A DNA stretch of 64,000 nt from Streptomyces tendae (GCF_014650435.1 NZ_BMUY01000004.1:496001-560000), one strand, 5' to 3'. Positions 25,581 through 36,288 are shown, counted from the first letter of the stretch. Numbers and translations are program-made. The notes: a model not told the origin generated them from the letters alone.

Positions 25581-27179
25581 TCAGTCGGCGGGCAGCAGGA
25601 CGCCCGGGCTGAGCAGTCCGGCGGGGTCGAGGCTCCGCTTGACGGCACGCAGCGCCCGGACACCGAGGGGGCCGGCCTCCCGGACGTACCAGTCCCGGTG
25701 GTCGGTGCCCACCGCGTGGTGGTGGGTGATGGTGCCGCCGGCGGCGAGGATGGCGTCGTTGGCGGCGTGCTTGGCCCGGGTCCAGTGCGCCACGGCGTCC
25801 TCGCCCTGGGCGGAGACGACCGTGAAGTACAGGGAGGCGCCGTTCTCGTAGACGTGCGAGATGTGGCACATGACCAGGGGCGGGGTGCCGGCCTCGGTGA
25901 GGGTGCCGGTGAGCGCGTCGCGGACGGCGGCGTACAGGGCGGGCAGGCGGGACCAGTGCGCCGCCGTCTCCAGGGTCTCGGCCAGTGCCCCGGCGTCGAG
26001 CAGGGAGTCGCGCAGGTACGGCGCCGAGTAGCGGCCGTGGGCCCAGCGCTCCCCCGGCTCCGCACCCGCGAAGGTGCCGCCGTTGGCGCGCAGTACGGCG
26101 GCGGCGCCCTCGCGGCGGTGCGCGGTGTCCTCCTCGCTGCCCTCGAAGCCGACGACCGCGAGGCATCCCGCGTCCTGCTGCTCCAGGGAGGCGCCGATGG
26201 CGTCGGGCTGGGCGAGGCCGACGAGGGTCTCGGTCTCGTCGGACAGCCGCAGCACCGTGGGGCGCGGGCCGTCCTGGGCGAGCCGGCGCAGCGCCGTGGC
26301 ACCTTGGTCGAAGGAGGCGAAGCGCCAGCCCTCGTAGCGGCGGACCCGCGGTACGGGCCGCACGCGCACGGTGACGGAGGTGATGACGCCGAAGGCGCCC
26401 TCCGAGCCCAGGACGAGCTGGCGCAGGTCGGGTCCGGCCGCCGAGCGCGGGGCGCGGCCCGTGTCGAGGGTGCCCTCGGGGGTGGCGAGGGTGAGGCCGA
26501 GGACCATCTCGTCGAAGCGGCCGTACCCGGCGGAGGCCTGACCGCTGGAGCGGGTCGCGGCGAAGCCGCCGACGGTGGCCCACTCGTAGGACTGGGGGAA
26601 GTGGCCGAGGGTGTATCCGTGCCCGGCGAGCAGCGCCTCGGCCTCGGGGGCGCGCAGGCCGGGCTGGAGCGTGGCGGTGCGGGAGACCTCGTCGAGGTCG
26701 AGCAGGCGGTTCATCCGGCGCAGGTCGAGGGCGACGAACGCGCCCGCGCGCCCGGGGGCGAGGCCGCCGACGACGGAGGTGCCGCCGCCGAACGGGACGA
26801 GGGCCAGACCGTGTTCGGCGCAGGCGGCCAGCACGGCGAGCACCTCGTCGTGACCGTCCGGCAGGACGACGGCGGCCGGGGTGTCGGCGACGTCGCCGGT
26901 GCGCATCCGCAGCAGGTCGGGGGTGGACTTGCCGCGGGTGTGCCGGATGCGGCTCTCCGCGTCCGTGCGCACGTCGTGGGCCCGGTCGCCGACGGCCGCA
27001 GTCAGCGCGCGGCGGGCGTCCGTGCCCAGCGGCGAGACGGGTACGTCGATCTCCGCCAGCGGGAGGGGGGCGGCGTCGCGGGGTGCGACGCCGAGCAGTT
27101 CGCGCAGCAGCCCGGTCACCGTGTCGGGCAGCGGCGTCGCCCTGGCCGGGTCGCCCCAGCCGTTGAACAGCATGTCCAT
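25581..27179 (-). CDS. FAD-binding oxidase, alkylglycerone-phosphate synthase-like
   Basis: The protein has 532 residues. The FAD_binding_4 domain has PFGGGTSVVGGLAPGRAGAF and, further on, SSGQASAGYGRFDEMVLGLT and LGSEGAFGVITSVTVRVRPV. The C-terminal domain has THHHAVGTDHRDWYVREAGP, matching the active-site His region of alkyl-DHAP synthases. AGPS swaps the acyl group of acyl-DHAP for an alkyl ether; bacterial relatives may act on other substrates. Start ATG 27179. Neighbours are a lipid kinase and GlpD, both dealing with glycerol-phosphate lipids. Confidence 0.83.
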   Translation of the reverse strand: MDMLFNGWGDPARATPLPDTVTGLLRELLGVAPRDAAPLPLAEIDVPVSPLGTDARRALTAAVGDRAHDVRTDAESRIRHTRGKSTPDLLRMRTGDVADTPAAVVLPDGHDEVLAVLAACAEHGLALVPFGGGTSVVGGLAPGRAGAFVALDLRRMNRLLDLDEVSRTATLQPGLRAPEAEALLAGHGYTLGHFPQSYEWATVGGFAATRSSGQASAGYGRFDEMVLGLTLATPEGTLDTGRAPRSAAGPDLRQLVLGSEGAFGVITSVTVRVRPVPRVRRYEGWRFASFDQGATALRRLAQDGPRPTVLRLSDETETLVGLAQPDAIGASLEQQDAGCLAVVGFEGSEEDTAHRREGAAAVLRANGGTFAGAEPGERWAHGRYSAPYLRDSLLDAGALAETLETAAHWSRLPALYAAVRDALTGTLTEAGTPPLVMCHISHVYENGASLYFTVVSAQGEDAVAHWTRAKHAANDAILAAGGTITHHHAVGTDHRDWYVREAGPLGVRALRAVKRSLDPAGLLSPGVLLPAD

Positions 27180-27230
27180 TGCCTGTCGTCCTCACGGTCG
27201 CTTCGAGGGATGCCGTACGCACCGCCCCAC

Positions 27231-27260
27231 TGGGCGTTACACTGTTACACATGACGCCCA
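27231..27260. promoter_or_regulatory. Candidate TetR operator between the AGPS-like and tetR-glpD transcripts
   Basis: TGGGCGT (27231-27237) and ACGCCCA (27254-27260) are perfect 7-bp arms with a 16-bp spacer. Within lies a direct repeat GTTACAC-T-GTTACAC (27236-27250) ending at the tetR start codon. The gap between the divergent genes is only 71 bp, so a regulator here would control both. Confidence 0.5.
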
Positions 27261-27868
27261 ACCGTCACAACCACTCGAGCAGGCAGACCCCCTCGGACAA
27301 CGACACGGTGCTGGACGCCGTGCGCGACTGCGTCATGGCCGTCGGGGTGCGGCGCACGACGATGACCGACGTCGCCCGCCGCGCCGGCGTCTCCCGGATG
27401 ACGCTGTACCGGCGCTGGCCGGACGTGCGGTCCCTGGTCGGCGACCTGATGACCCGGGAGTGGATCGCGGTGGCCACCGGCGCGATCCCCGCACCGGCAC
27501 CGGGCACCGTCACCCGGTCGCGCATCGTCGAGGGCCTGGTGGCGGGAGTGGAGGCGTTCCGCGCCCACCCCCTCTTCCGCAAGATCGTCGACGTCGATCC
27601 GGAGCTGCTCCTGCCCTACGTCCTCGACCGGCGCGGGGCCAGCCAGGAGGCCCTGCTGGGGCTGCTGGCCGAGGCGCTGGAAGAGGGCCACGCCGACGGG
27701 TCGGTGCGCCGGACCCACACCGGGCGGCAGGCACGGTCGGTGCTGCTGGTCGTGCAGTCCTTCGCCCTGTCGCTGCGGACCATGACCGACGAGGACGACG
27801 TCGAGCTGACCCCCGCGGCCCTCCTCGCGGAGCTGCGCACCATCCTGGAGAGGACCCTCGCCCCATGA
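27251..27868 (+). CDS. TetR/AcrR-family transcriptional regulator
   Basis: The protein has 205 residues. The HTH is at ~20-65: VLDAVRDCVMAVGVRRTTMT then DVARRAGVSRMTLYRRWPDV. The rest is an all-helical ligand domain of low similarity to characterised groups. ATG 27251 is preceded by TTACAC and no Shine-Dalgarno, so the mRNA may be leaderless. It is divergent from the AGPS-like gene and its stop overlaps glpD, so it probably controls both with a lipid- or glycerol-phosphate-related ligand. Confidence 0.88.
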   Translation: MTPNRHNHSSRQTPSDNDTVLDAVRDCVMAVGVRRTTMTDVARRAGVSRMTLYRRWPDVRSLVGDLMTREWIAVATGAIPAPAPGTVTRSRIVEGLVAGVEAFRAHPLFRKIVDVDPELLLPYVLDRRGASQEALLGLLAEALEEGHADGSVRRTHTGRQARSVLLVVQSFALSLRTMTDEDDVELTPAALLAELRTILERTLAP

Positions 27869-29448
27869 GCACCGTCGACCGCCCCACTTCCGGGGCCTCC
27901 CTGTCCGCCGCACGGCGCTCGCGCGAGATGGCCGACACCGTCGGCGGCCCCGTGGTGGACGTCCTGGTCGTCGGTCTCGGCGCGACCGGTGCCGGTGCCG
28001 CGCTGGACGCCGCGGCCCGGGGCCTGAGCGTCGTCGGCGTGGACGCCCACGACCTGGCCTTCGGCACCTCCCGCTGGAGCTCCAAGCTGATCCACGGCGG
28101 GCTGCGCTACCTCGCCTCCGGCCAGCTGGACGTCGCCCACGAGAGCGCGGTGGAGCGCGGCGTGCTGATGGAACGCACCGCACCCCACCTGGTCCGCGCC
28201 CAGCCGTTCGTCCTGCCGCTCACCCCCCTGGTCTCCCGCGGCCAGGGCGCCCTGGCCTGGGCCGGGTTCCGGGCCGGGGACACCCTGCGGCTGGCGGCGC
28301 GCACCGCCCGGGCCACGCTGCCCGCGCCGCGCCGTCTGTCCGCGGTGGAGACCCGGCACCTCGCCCCGGCGCTGCGCTCCGACCGGCTGCGCGGCGGCCT
28401 GCTCTCCTGGGACGGCCGGCTCGCCGACGACGCCCGGCTGGTGACGGCGCTGGCCCGGACCGCGGCGGCCCGCGGTGCGCGGATCCTGACCCGGGTCAGG
28501 GCGTTGGAGCTGACCGGTTCCGGTGCCCGCGTACGTGACGAGACGACCGGCGAGGAGGGCGTGATACGGGCCCGCGCGGTGGTCAACGCCTCCGGGGTGT
28601 GGGCGGACGGCCTGGTGGACGGCATCCGGATCCGCCCCTCCCGCGGCACTCACCTCGTGCTGCGCTCCGAGCGCCTCGGCCCTCTCCCGGCCGGCCTGCA
28701 CGTGCCGATCCCCGGCGAGACCAACCGCTTCGTCCTCGTGCTGCCCCAGGGCGACGGCCGCGTCTACGTCGGCCTCACCGACGAGCCGGTGGACGGGGAC
28801 GTCCCGGACGTGCCGGAGGTCCCGGAGACCGACGTCGGCTTCCTGCTCGACGTGCTCGGCTCGGTACTGGAGGCGCCGGTGCACCGCGAGGACGTGGTGG
28901 GTGCCTTCGCGGGCCTGCGCCCCCTGCTCGACACCGCCCCGTCGGACCGCCCCGGCGCCGGCCGCCGCACGGCCGACGTCTCGCGCCGGCACGCCGTGCT
29001 CACCTCGTCCGAGGGCGTGATCACGGTGGTCGGGGGCAAGCTCACCACGTACCGGCGCATGGCCGAGGACGCCGTGGATGCCGCCGTCGCCGCCCGCGGG
29101 CTGGCCGCCGGCCCGTCGCCCACGGCCGCGCTGCCCCTGGTCGGCGCCGCCGCTCCGCACGCCCTGGCCGAGGTCCGGGCACCGCGCCGCCTGGTACGGC
29201 ACTACGGCACCGAGGCCCCGGCGGTCCAGGCCCTCGGGGTCCGGGATCCGCGCCTCGCGGAACGGGTGCTGCCGGGCCACCCCGTCACCGGGGCCGAACT
29301 GGTGTGGGCGCTGCGCCACGAGGGCGCCCTCGACGAGGCCGACCTGCTCGACCGGCGCACCCGCATCGGCCTGGTCCCCGAGGACCGGGCGGCGGCCCTG
29401 GACGCCGTACGCGACCTCGTCGGCGAAGCCGCGGCGGACCGGGCATAG
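27865..29448 (+). CDS. glpD: Glycerol-3-phosphate dehydrogenase (FAD, GlpD)
   Basis: This 527-residue flavoenzyme oxidises glycerol-3-phosphate to dihydroxyacetone phosphate and passes electrons to quinone at the membrane. The FAD dinucleotide motif is DVLVVGLGATGAGAALDAAA (~30-50); then GTSRWSSKLIHGGLRYL, RPSRGTHLVLRSERL and VVGGKLTTYRRMAEDA, all standard GlpD blocks. The C-terminal ~115 residues are the GlpD cap. ATG 27865 overlaps the tetR stop. The product DHAP is also the backbone for acyl/alkyl-DHAP chemistry, which fits the AGPS-like neighbour. Confidence 0.93.
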   Translation: MSTVDRPTSGASLSAARRSREMADTVGGPVVDVLVVGLGATGAGAALDAAARGLSVVGVDAHDLAFGTSRWSSKLIHGGLRYLASGQLDVAHESAVERGVLMERTAPHLVRAQPFVLPLTPLVSRGQGALAWAGFRAGDTLRLAARTARATLPAPRRLSAVETRHLAPALRSDRLRGGLLSWDGRLADDARLVTALARTAAARGARILTRVRALELTGSGARVRDETTGEEGVIRARAVVNASGVWADGLVDGIRIRPSRGTHLVLRSERLGPLPAGLHVPIPGETNRFVLVLPQGDGRVYVGLTDEPVDGDVPDVPEVPETDVGFLLDVLGSVLEAPVHREDVVGAFAGLRPLLDTAPSDRPGAGRRTADVSRRHAVLTSSEGVITVVGGKLTTYRRMAEDAVDAAVAARGLAAGPSPTAALPLVGAAAPHALAEVRAPRRLVRHYGTEAPAVQALGVRDPRLAERVLPGHPVTGAELVWALRHEGALDEADLLDRRTRIGLVPEDRAAALDAVRDLVGEAAADRA

Positions 29449-29473
29449 CCCCGCCCGGCGCCGCCGCTTCCGG

Positions 29474-29755
29474 TCAGGTGCTCCGGTCGTCCTCCTGGAC
29501 GGCCTTGCGGAGCTTCGCCTCGATCTTGTGCCGGGACTGGCCTCCCTCCTTGACGTACTCGGCCATCGCGGTCCGCGCGTCCCGGTCCAGGTCGCGCCAG
29601 GCCCGTACGGCGGTCTCGTACGTGTCCGACTGCCGCGGGGTCCACTGATGCTGCGTGGGAGGCCCGTACGAGTCGCGCAGCTCCTCGACCCGGTGTTGTG
29701 CCAGGTCCGCCGCGCGGCGCTTCTGCACGAGTTCCTCGAATGTGTGTGCCACCAC
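29474..29755 (-). CDS. Conserved hypothetical small protein
   Basis: The 93-residue product starts at GTG 29755 (ATG 29757 is in another frame). It is charged and helical: TFEELVQKRRAADLAQHRVE, then YETAVRAWRDLDRDARTAMA and KIEAKLRKAVQEDDRST. There are no membrane segments, cysteines or known motifs. It is convergent with glpD. I do not recognise it. Confidence 0.6.
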   Translation of the reverse strand: MVAHTFEELVQKRRAADLAQHRVEELRDSYGPPTQHQWTPRQSDTYETAVRAWRDLDRDARTAMAEYVKEGGQSRHKIEAKLRKAVQEDDRST

Positions 29756-29928
29756 ATCTCCGACCGTAGTCAGCGCAGCGCCGTCGCGCGCGTCGAGCCC
29801 CTCGTGGCCCGTCGGTGCCGACGTGTTCCGGTCCGTCCAAGTGGTCCACGCGGGCCGCGAAGAGCCTTAACATCAAGCCACCAGCGACGGCCGGGGCATA
29901 TGCGGCGCACACGAGAGGTGAGGGCAGC

Positions 29929-30294
29929 GTGGCGGACATCGAGGGAGCGGCAGTACCGGAGCGGCTGCTGATCACCCGCACCACCACGGGCGACGGCGTC
30001 GGCCTCGTGATCCTCGCCGGGGAGGTCGATCTCGACGGCAGCAGTCAGCTGCGCGACGTGCTGCTGGCCTCGGTGGAGACGGCGCCGGGCACGGTGGTGG
30101 ACTTCGGCGAGGTGGGCTTCCTCGACTCCAGCGGCATCAACGTCCTGATCTCCGCGCACCGGGCCGCCGAGTCCCGCGGCGTCTGGCTCCGGCTCGCCGC
30201 GCCGCGCGACGCCGTCGAACGCGTGCTGCGGCTGGTGGGCGTCGACGCGCTGATTCCCTGCTACCCGAGTGTGGAGCGGGCACTCACCGCCTGA
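29929..30294 (+). CDS. STAS-domain anti-sigma factor antagonist
   Basis: The protein has 121 residues. The STAS fold shows LVILAGEVDLDGSSQLRDVL and the phosphorylation loop VDFGEVGFLDSSGINVLISA with the Ser pair (DSSG), followed by LRLAAPRDAVERVLRLVG. Such proteins bind anti-sigma kinases when unphosphorylated. Start GTG 29929 is behind GAGAGGTGAGG. A HATPase of the anti-sigma type is next to it in convergent orientation, so the two may be partners. Confidence 0.88.
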   Translation: MADIEGAAVPERLLITRTTTGDGVGLVILAGEVDLDGSSQLRDVLLASVETAPGTVVDFGEVGFLDSSGINVLISAHRAAESRGVWLRLAAPRDAVERVLRLVGVDALIPCYPSVERALTA

Positions 30295-30302
30295 GGGGCG
30301 GG

Positions 30303-30728
30303 TCAGGCCAGCGGCAGCCGCGCGTACACCGTCTTCCCGGCCGCGTGCGGCTTGGTGATGACCTCGCCGCACAGCCGGGTCACGATCTCCAGTCCGTGCC
30401 TGCCGACCCGCACGGGGTCGCGGGGCAGGAACGTGGGAAAGGCGTCCCCGGTGTCCGACACCGCGAACTCCACCCGGTCGTCCACCAGGGTCAGCTGCAG
30501 CCGGCAGGGGCCGGGCGCGTGCCGCAGCGCGTTCGTCACCAGCTCGGTCGCGACCAGCCGGGCGGCGTCGAGGAAGGCGTCCGTCGGATCCAGGCCGCGC
30601 TCCGCGAGTCGGGCGACGAAGCCCTGCACGACGTTCCTGGAGGCGGGGATCATCGCCGATCCGCCCCTGAACTCCACGACCGCGGACACGACGGAGGCGC
30701 CCGTGTCGGGTCCGTGCGCCGGAGTCAT
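30303..30728 (-). CDS. ATP-binding anti-sigma regulatory factor (HATPase_c_2, RsbW-like)
   Basis: This 141-residue protein shows the N-box AARLVATELVTNALRHAPGP, then VEFAVSDTGDAFPTFLPRDP and GRHGLEIVTRLCGEV. This is the GHKL serine-kinase fold used by RsbW-like anti-sigma factors. Start ATG 30728 is behind GGTGAGG; an upstream ATG at 30812 in the same frame would add 28 basic residues. It ends eight bases from the convergent STAS gene. Confidence 0.85.
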   Translation of the reverse strand: MTPAHGPDTGASVVSAVVEFRGGSAMIPASRNVVQGFVARLAERGLDPTDAFLDAARLVATELVTNALRHAPGPCRLQLTLVDDRVEFAVSDTGDAFPTFLPRDPVRVGRHGLEIVTRLCGEVITKPHAAGKTVYARLPLA

Positions 30729-30858
30729 ACCGAGCCTCACCGTCCGGTCCGGGGCCGAGTGGAGGGAGCGGGGGTCCCCGGTTCTCACGATACGCATCAG
30801 GACGCGTCCCACGATCCCTTTGCCCCAACTTCCGCCGGACGCACCGCTTTCCGAACGG

Positions 30859-30896
30859 GTCCGGGCCGACCGCGCCCGCGGGTGGCCGGCCCGGAC
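30859..30896 (-). terminator. Terminator of the xylanase gene
   Basis: GTCCGGGCCG (30859-30868) and CGGCCCGGAC (30887-30896) form a perfect 10-bp stem, eight bases after the xylanase stop at 30904. The 18-base loop can pair further. Confidence 0.75.
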
Positions 30897-30903
30897 GACC
30901 GGG

Positions 30904-32367
<1,464 letters not shown>

Positions 32368-32533
32368 TTACGGACTCCGGTCCGCCGGGTCAACGCCCCG
32401 TCACCATCCGTCACGCTCCACCCGGACGGACGCACCGCGGACGCACCGCAACGCCCCGGCCCGCCCGGCGGACCCCACGCGTCACGGGGAGTGGCCCTCG
32501 CCTCTGCGGGCGCGGCAGTGTAGACATGGGCAC

Positions 32534-35281
32534 ATGGTCCGACTGATGGGTCGATCGGGAGAACGGTCACCCCGTCGTCCCGGCGGCCCGCACGTCCGAC
32601 ACCGGCAGGACGCGGACCGGTCACGGCGGGGAGGGGACGCGGGGCGGCCTGCCTCGGCACTGCGCTCGGCGCTGTCCGGACGCAGTGTGGCCGGCCAGGT
32701 CTTCGTGATGAACGTGGTCATCGTGCTGCTGCTGGTGGTGGCCGCGGCGGTCGCGCTGGTGCTCCAGGTGCGCCACGACAGCACGGTGGAGGCCCGCAAC
32801 CGGTCCGTCTCCGTGGCCGAGACCTTCGCCAACTCCCCCGGCATCCTCCAGGCGCTGCGCGGTCCCGACCCCACGGCGGTCCTCCAGCCCCGCGCCGAGG
32901 CGGTGCGCAAGGCCACGGACGTGGACTTCGTGGTGGTCACCAACGCCGAGGGGGTCCGCTACACCCATCCCAAGCCGGACCGCATCGGCAAGAAGTTCGT
33001 CGGCAACATCGCCCCCGCGCTTGCCGGGAGGACGGTGACCGAGGAGATCGAGGGGACGATCGGCCCGCTGGTGCAGGCCATCGTGCCCGTCGAGGACCCC
33101 GACGGCACGGTCGTGGGTCTGGTCTCGGCGGGCATCACGACGGAGAACGTCGGCGGGGTCGCCGACCGCCAGCTGCCCCTGGTGCTGAGCGCGGCGGCCG
33201 TCGGACTGGCCCTGGCGACGGCGGGCACGGCCCTGGTGAGCCGTCGGCTGCTGCGGCAGACGCACGGCCTGGGACCGCACGAGATGACCCGGATGTACGA
33301 ACACCACGACGCCGTCCTGCACAGCGTGCGCGAAGGCGTGCTCATCGTCGGCGGCGAGGGCAGGCTGCTGCTCGCCAACGACGAGGCCCGCCGACTGCTC
33401 GCCCTGCCCCCCGATGCCGAGGGGCGGCACGTCGGCGCGCTCGGTCTGCCGTCCGACCTGGCCGAGCTGCTGGCCTCGGGTCAGGCGGCCACCGACGAGG
33501 TGCACCTGGTCAAGGACCGGCTGCTGGCCATCAACCAGCGCCCCACGGACGTGCGGGGCGGCCCGGCCGGCAGTGTCGCGACGCTGCGCGACTCCACCGA
33601 GCTGCGCGCCCTGTCCGGCCGGGCCGAGACCGCCCGGGAACGCCTGGACATCCTCTACGCGGCCGGCGTGGGCATCGGGACCAGCCTGGACGTCACCCGC
33701 ACGGCGGAGGAGCTGGGCGAGCTGGCCGTGCCCCGGTTCGCGGACTACGTCACCGTCGACCTCTTCGACACCGTGCTGGCCGGCGGCCAGCCGGGCGGCG
33801 TGACGCCGCTGCGCCGCACCGCGCTCAGCGGCATCACCGCTCAGGTCCCGCTCTATCCGGTGGGCCGGCAGATCCGCTACGTCGAAACCTCCCCGCAGGG
33901 CCGCACGCTGCACAGCGGCCGGGCCGTCCTGGAGCCCCGGCTCGGTCAGGCCCCGGGCTGGCAGGCGCAGGACCACGCGCGCTCCGCACAGGTGGTGGAG
34001 TACGGCATCCACTCGCTGATCACCGTCCCGCTGCGCGCGGGGACCCTGGTGCTCGGCGTGGTGAGCTTCTGGCGGTCGGTCAAGCCCGAGCCCTTCGACG
34101 AGGACGAGCTGGCGCTCGGCGAGGAACTGGTCGCGCGGGCCGCGGTCTCCATCGACAACGCCCGCCGCTACACCCGCGAGCACAGCATGGCGGTGACCCT
34201 CCAGCGCAGTCTGCTGCCGCGCAGGCTGCCCGAGCAGAACGCGCTGGACGTCGCCTACCGCTACCTGCCCGCGCAGGCCGGGGTGGGCGGGGACTGGTTC
34301 GACGTGCTGCCGCTGCCCGGGGCCCGGGTCGCGCTCGTGGTCGGCGACGTCGTCGGGCACGGGCTGCACGCCGCCGCCACCATGGGCCGGCTGCGCACGG
34401 CGGTGCACAACTTCACCGCCCTCGACCTGCCGCCCGACGAACTGCTCGGGCTGCTGGACGAGCTGGTCGGACGGATCGACCAGGACGAGGCGGCCGACGA
34501 CAGCACCGCTCCGGTGACCGGCGCGACCTGCCTCTACGCGATCTACGACCCGGTCGCCGGCTCCTGCGTGATCGCCCGTGCGGGCCATCCGCCGCCGGCC
34601 CTGATCCGGCCCGACGGCACCGTGGAGTTCCCGGAGGTGCCCGCGGGGCCCCCGCTGGGCCTGGGCGGCCTCCCGTTCGAGACGACGGAACTGCGGCTGG
34701 CGGAGGGCAGCCGGCTGGTGCTTTACACCGACGGGCTGGTCGAGGACCGCGCGCACGACATCGACGTCGGTCTGGAAGAGCTGCGCCGGGCCCTGGAGAC
34801 GGCCGGCGAGACGCCCGAGGAGACCTGCCGGACCGTACTGGACGCCCGGCTCCCGGACCGGCCCGGCGACGACATCGCCCTGCTGGTCGCCCGCACCCGG
34901 GTGCTGGGCCCGGACCAGGTGGCCGAGTGGGACGTCCCGAACGACCCGGCGGCGGTCGCCGACGTCCGCTCCCAGGTCACCCGGCGGCTGGACGAGTGGG
35001 GCCTGGACGAGCTGGCGTTCACCACGGAGCTGATCCTGAGCGAGCTGGTCACCAACGCGATCCGGTACGGCGGCGAGACCGTCCACGTCCGGATGGTGCG
35101 TGACCGCAGTCTGATCTGCGAGGTGTTCGACAGCAGCAGCACCTCTCCGCACCTGCGCTACGCGGCCATGACGGACGAGGGCGGCCGCGGGCTCTTCCTG
35201 GTCGCCCAGCTCGCGGAGCGCTGGGGCACCCGCTACACGCCGGCGGGCAAGGTCATCTGGGCGGAGCAGCCGGTGCCCTGA
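32534..35281 (+). CDS. Membrane sensor phosphatase: extracytoplasmic sensor, PAS, GAF, SpoIIE/PP2C and HATPase domains
   Basis: The protein has 915 residues. TM1 at ~55-80 (FVMNVVIVLLLVVAAAVALV); a Cache-like sensor with KATDVDFVVVTNAEGVRYTH; TM2 at ~205-225; PAS ~250-340; GAF ~365-530; SpoIIE phosphatase ~545-760 with GVGGDWFDVLPLPG, GHGLHAAATMGRLR and RPGDDIALLVART; HATPase ~785-910 with TELILSELVTNAIRYGG. Proteins of this build dephosphorylate STAS antagonists and so release sigma factors. Start ATG 32534 is one choice; ATG 32546 is also possible. The sensor part suggests a small carboxylate-like ligand, which is inference. Confidence 0.9.
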   Translation: MVRLMGRSGERSPRRPGGPHVRHRQDADRSRRGGDAGRPASALRSALSGRSVAGQVFVMNVVIVLLLVVAAAVALVLQVRHDSTVEARNRSVSVAETFANSPGILQALRGPDPTAVLQPRAEAVRKATDVDFVVVTNAEGVRYTHPKPDRIGKKFVGNIAPALAGRTVTEEIEGTIGPLVQAIVPVEDPDGTVVGLVSAGITTENVGGVADRQLPLVLSAAAVGLALATAGTALVSRRLLRQTHGLGPHEMTRMYEHHDAVLHSVREGVLIVGGEGRLLLANDEARRLLALPPDAEGRHVGALGLPSDLAELLASGQAATDEVHLVKDRLLAINQRPTDVRGGPAGSVATLRDSTELRALSGRAETARERLDILYAAGVGIGTSLDVTRTAEELGELAVPRFADYVTVDLFDTVLAGGQPGGVTPLRRTALSGITAQVPLYPVGRQIRYVETSPQGRTLHSGRAVLEPRLGQAPGWQAQDHARSAQVVEYGIHSLITVPLRAGTLVLGVVSFWRSVKPEPFDEDELALGEELVARAAVSIDNARRYTREHSMAVTLQRSLLPRRLPEQNALDVAYRYLPAQAGVGGDWFDVLPLPGARVALVVGDVVGHGLHAAATMGRLRTAVHNFTALDLPPDELLGLLDELVGRIDQDEAADDSTAPVTGATCLYAIYDPVAGSCVIARAGHPPPALIRPDGTVEFPEVPAGPPLGLGGLPFETTELRLAEGSRLVLYTDGLVEDRAHDIDVGLEELRRALETAGETPEETCRTVLDARLPDRPGDDIALLVARTRVLGPDQVAEWDVPNDPAAVADVRSQVTRRLDEWGLDELAFTTELILSELVTNAIRYGGETVHVRMVRDRSLICEVFDSSSTSPHLRYAAMTDEGGRGLFLVAQLAERWGTRYTPAGKVIWAEQPVP

Positions 35282-35357
35282 CGGGCGGGGGCGGTGGTCG
35301 CCCCCCGTTCCGTACCAATCTCGTGCGCGACGGGTGCCCAGCACGCGCGGCATCTGG

Positions 35358-35372
35358 TAGGAAACTTTCCTA
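35358..35372. promoter_or_regulatory. CsnR-type operator upstream of the chitosanase gene
   Basis: TAGGAAA-C-TTTCCTA is a perfect 15-bp palindrome, 43 bp before the chitosanase start. S. lividans csnA is repressed by the ROK protein CsnR through a palindrome of this kind upstream of the gene. Binding here is inferred from sequence and position. Confidence 0.7.
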
Positions 35373-35414
35373 TCAGTGCCCGGCACTCCCATCCCCCACC
35401 CCCCTGGAGATCCC

Positions 35415-36257
35415 GTGAGGCACCCCTTCCCCCACCCGGCGCGCCCCGCAGGCCCCTCGCGCCGTACCGTGCTCGCCATGGCATGCGCGTCCCTGGCGAC
35501 AGTCCCCCTGCTCACCCCCTCGCGCGCCGCGGCGGCGTCCGCGCGCGCGACGGGACTCGACGACCCGGCGAAGAAGGAGATCGCCATGCAGCTCGTGTCG
35601 AGCGCGGAGAACTCCTCGCTCGACTGGAAGGCGCAGTACCGGTACATCGAGGACATCGGTGACGGCCGCGGCTACACCGCCGGCATCATCGGCTTCTGCT
35701 CCGGCACCGGCGACATGCTCGACCTGGTGGAGCTGTACGCCGAGCGCAGTCCCGGAAACGTCCTCGCGCCCTATCTGCCCGCGCTGCGCCGGGTCGACGG
35801 CTCCGACTCGCACGAGGGCCTCGACCCCGGCTTCCCGGACGACTGGCGCGGGGCCGCCGACGCGGACCCGGAGTTCCGCCGGGCGCAGGACGACGAGCGC
35901 GACCGCGTGTACTTCGACCCGGCCGTACGGCGCGGCAAGGAGGACGGGCTGCGGACGCTGGGGCAGTTCGCGTACTACGACGCGATGGTGATGCACGGCG
36001 ACGGCGGCGACCTCGGCTTCGGCAGCATCCGCGAGCGCGCCCTCGGCCGGGCCCGCCCGCCGGCCCGGGGCGGCGACGAGGTCGCCTACCTGCACGCCTT
36101 CCTGGACGAGCGGGTGTGGGCCATGAAGCAGGAGGAGGCGCACAGCGACACCAGCCGGGTCGACACGGCGCAGCGCGTCTTCCTGAACGCGGGCAACCTA
36201 GACCTCGAGCCGCCGCTGGACTGGCACGTGTACGGGGACGCCTACCACATCGGCTGA
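35415..36257 (+). CDS. csnA: Secreted chitosanase, GH46
   Basis: The protein has 280 residues. The N-terminus has a twin arginine (GPSRRTVLAMACASLATVPL) and an Ala-rich cleavage region, matching Tat-dependent export of CsnA. The GH46 catalytic pair is Glu in QLVSSAENSSLDW and Asp in YRYIEDIGDGRGYTAGIIGF; LDDPAKKEIAMQL opens the mature enzyme. It cleaves chitosan endo-wise. Start GTG 35415 follows TGGAGAT. A CsnR-type palindrome precedes it. Confidence 0.94.
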   Translation: MRHPFPHPARPAGPSRRTVLAMACASLATVPLLTPSRAAAASARATGLDDPAKKEIAMQLVSSAENSSLDWKAQYRYIEDIGDGRGYTAGIIGFCSGTGDMLDLVELYAERSPGNVLAPYLPALRRVDGSDSHEGLDPGFPDDWRGAADADPEFRRAQDDERDRVYFDPAVRRGKEDGLRTLGQFAYYDAMVMHGDGGDLGFGSIRERALGRARPPARGGDEVAYLHAFLDERVWAMKQEEAHSDTSRVDTAQRVFLNAGNLDLEPPLDWHVYGDAYHIG

Positions 36258-36288
36258 CCGCGGGACCGGGCCTTCGCCCTCTACGGGA

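Noticed and set aside
32621..35656. 1011-codon minus-strand frame opposite the SpoIIE phosphatase
   Set aside because: It is a composition artefact; the plus strand carries PAS, GAF, SpoIIE and HATPase motifs.
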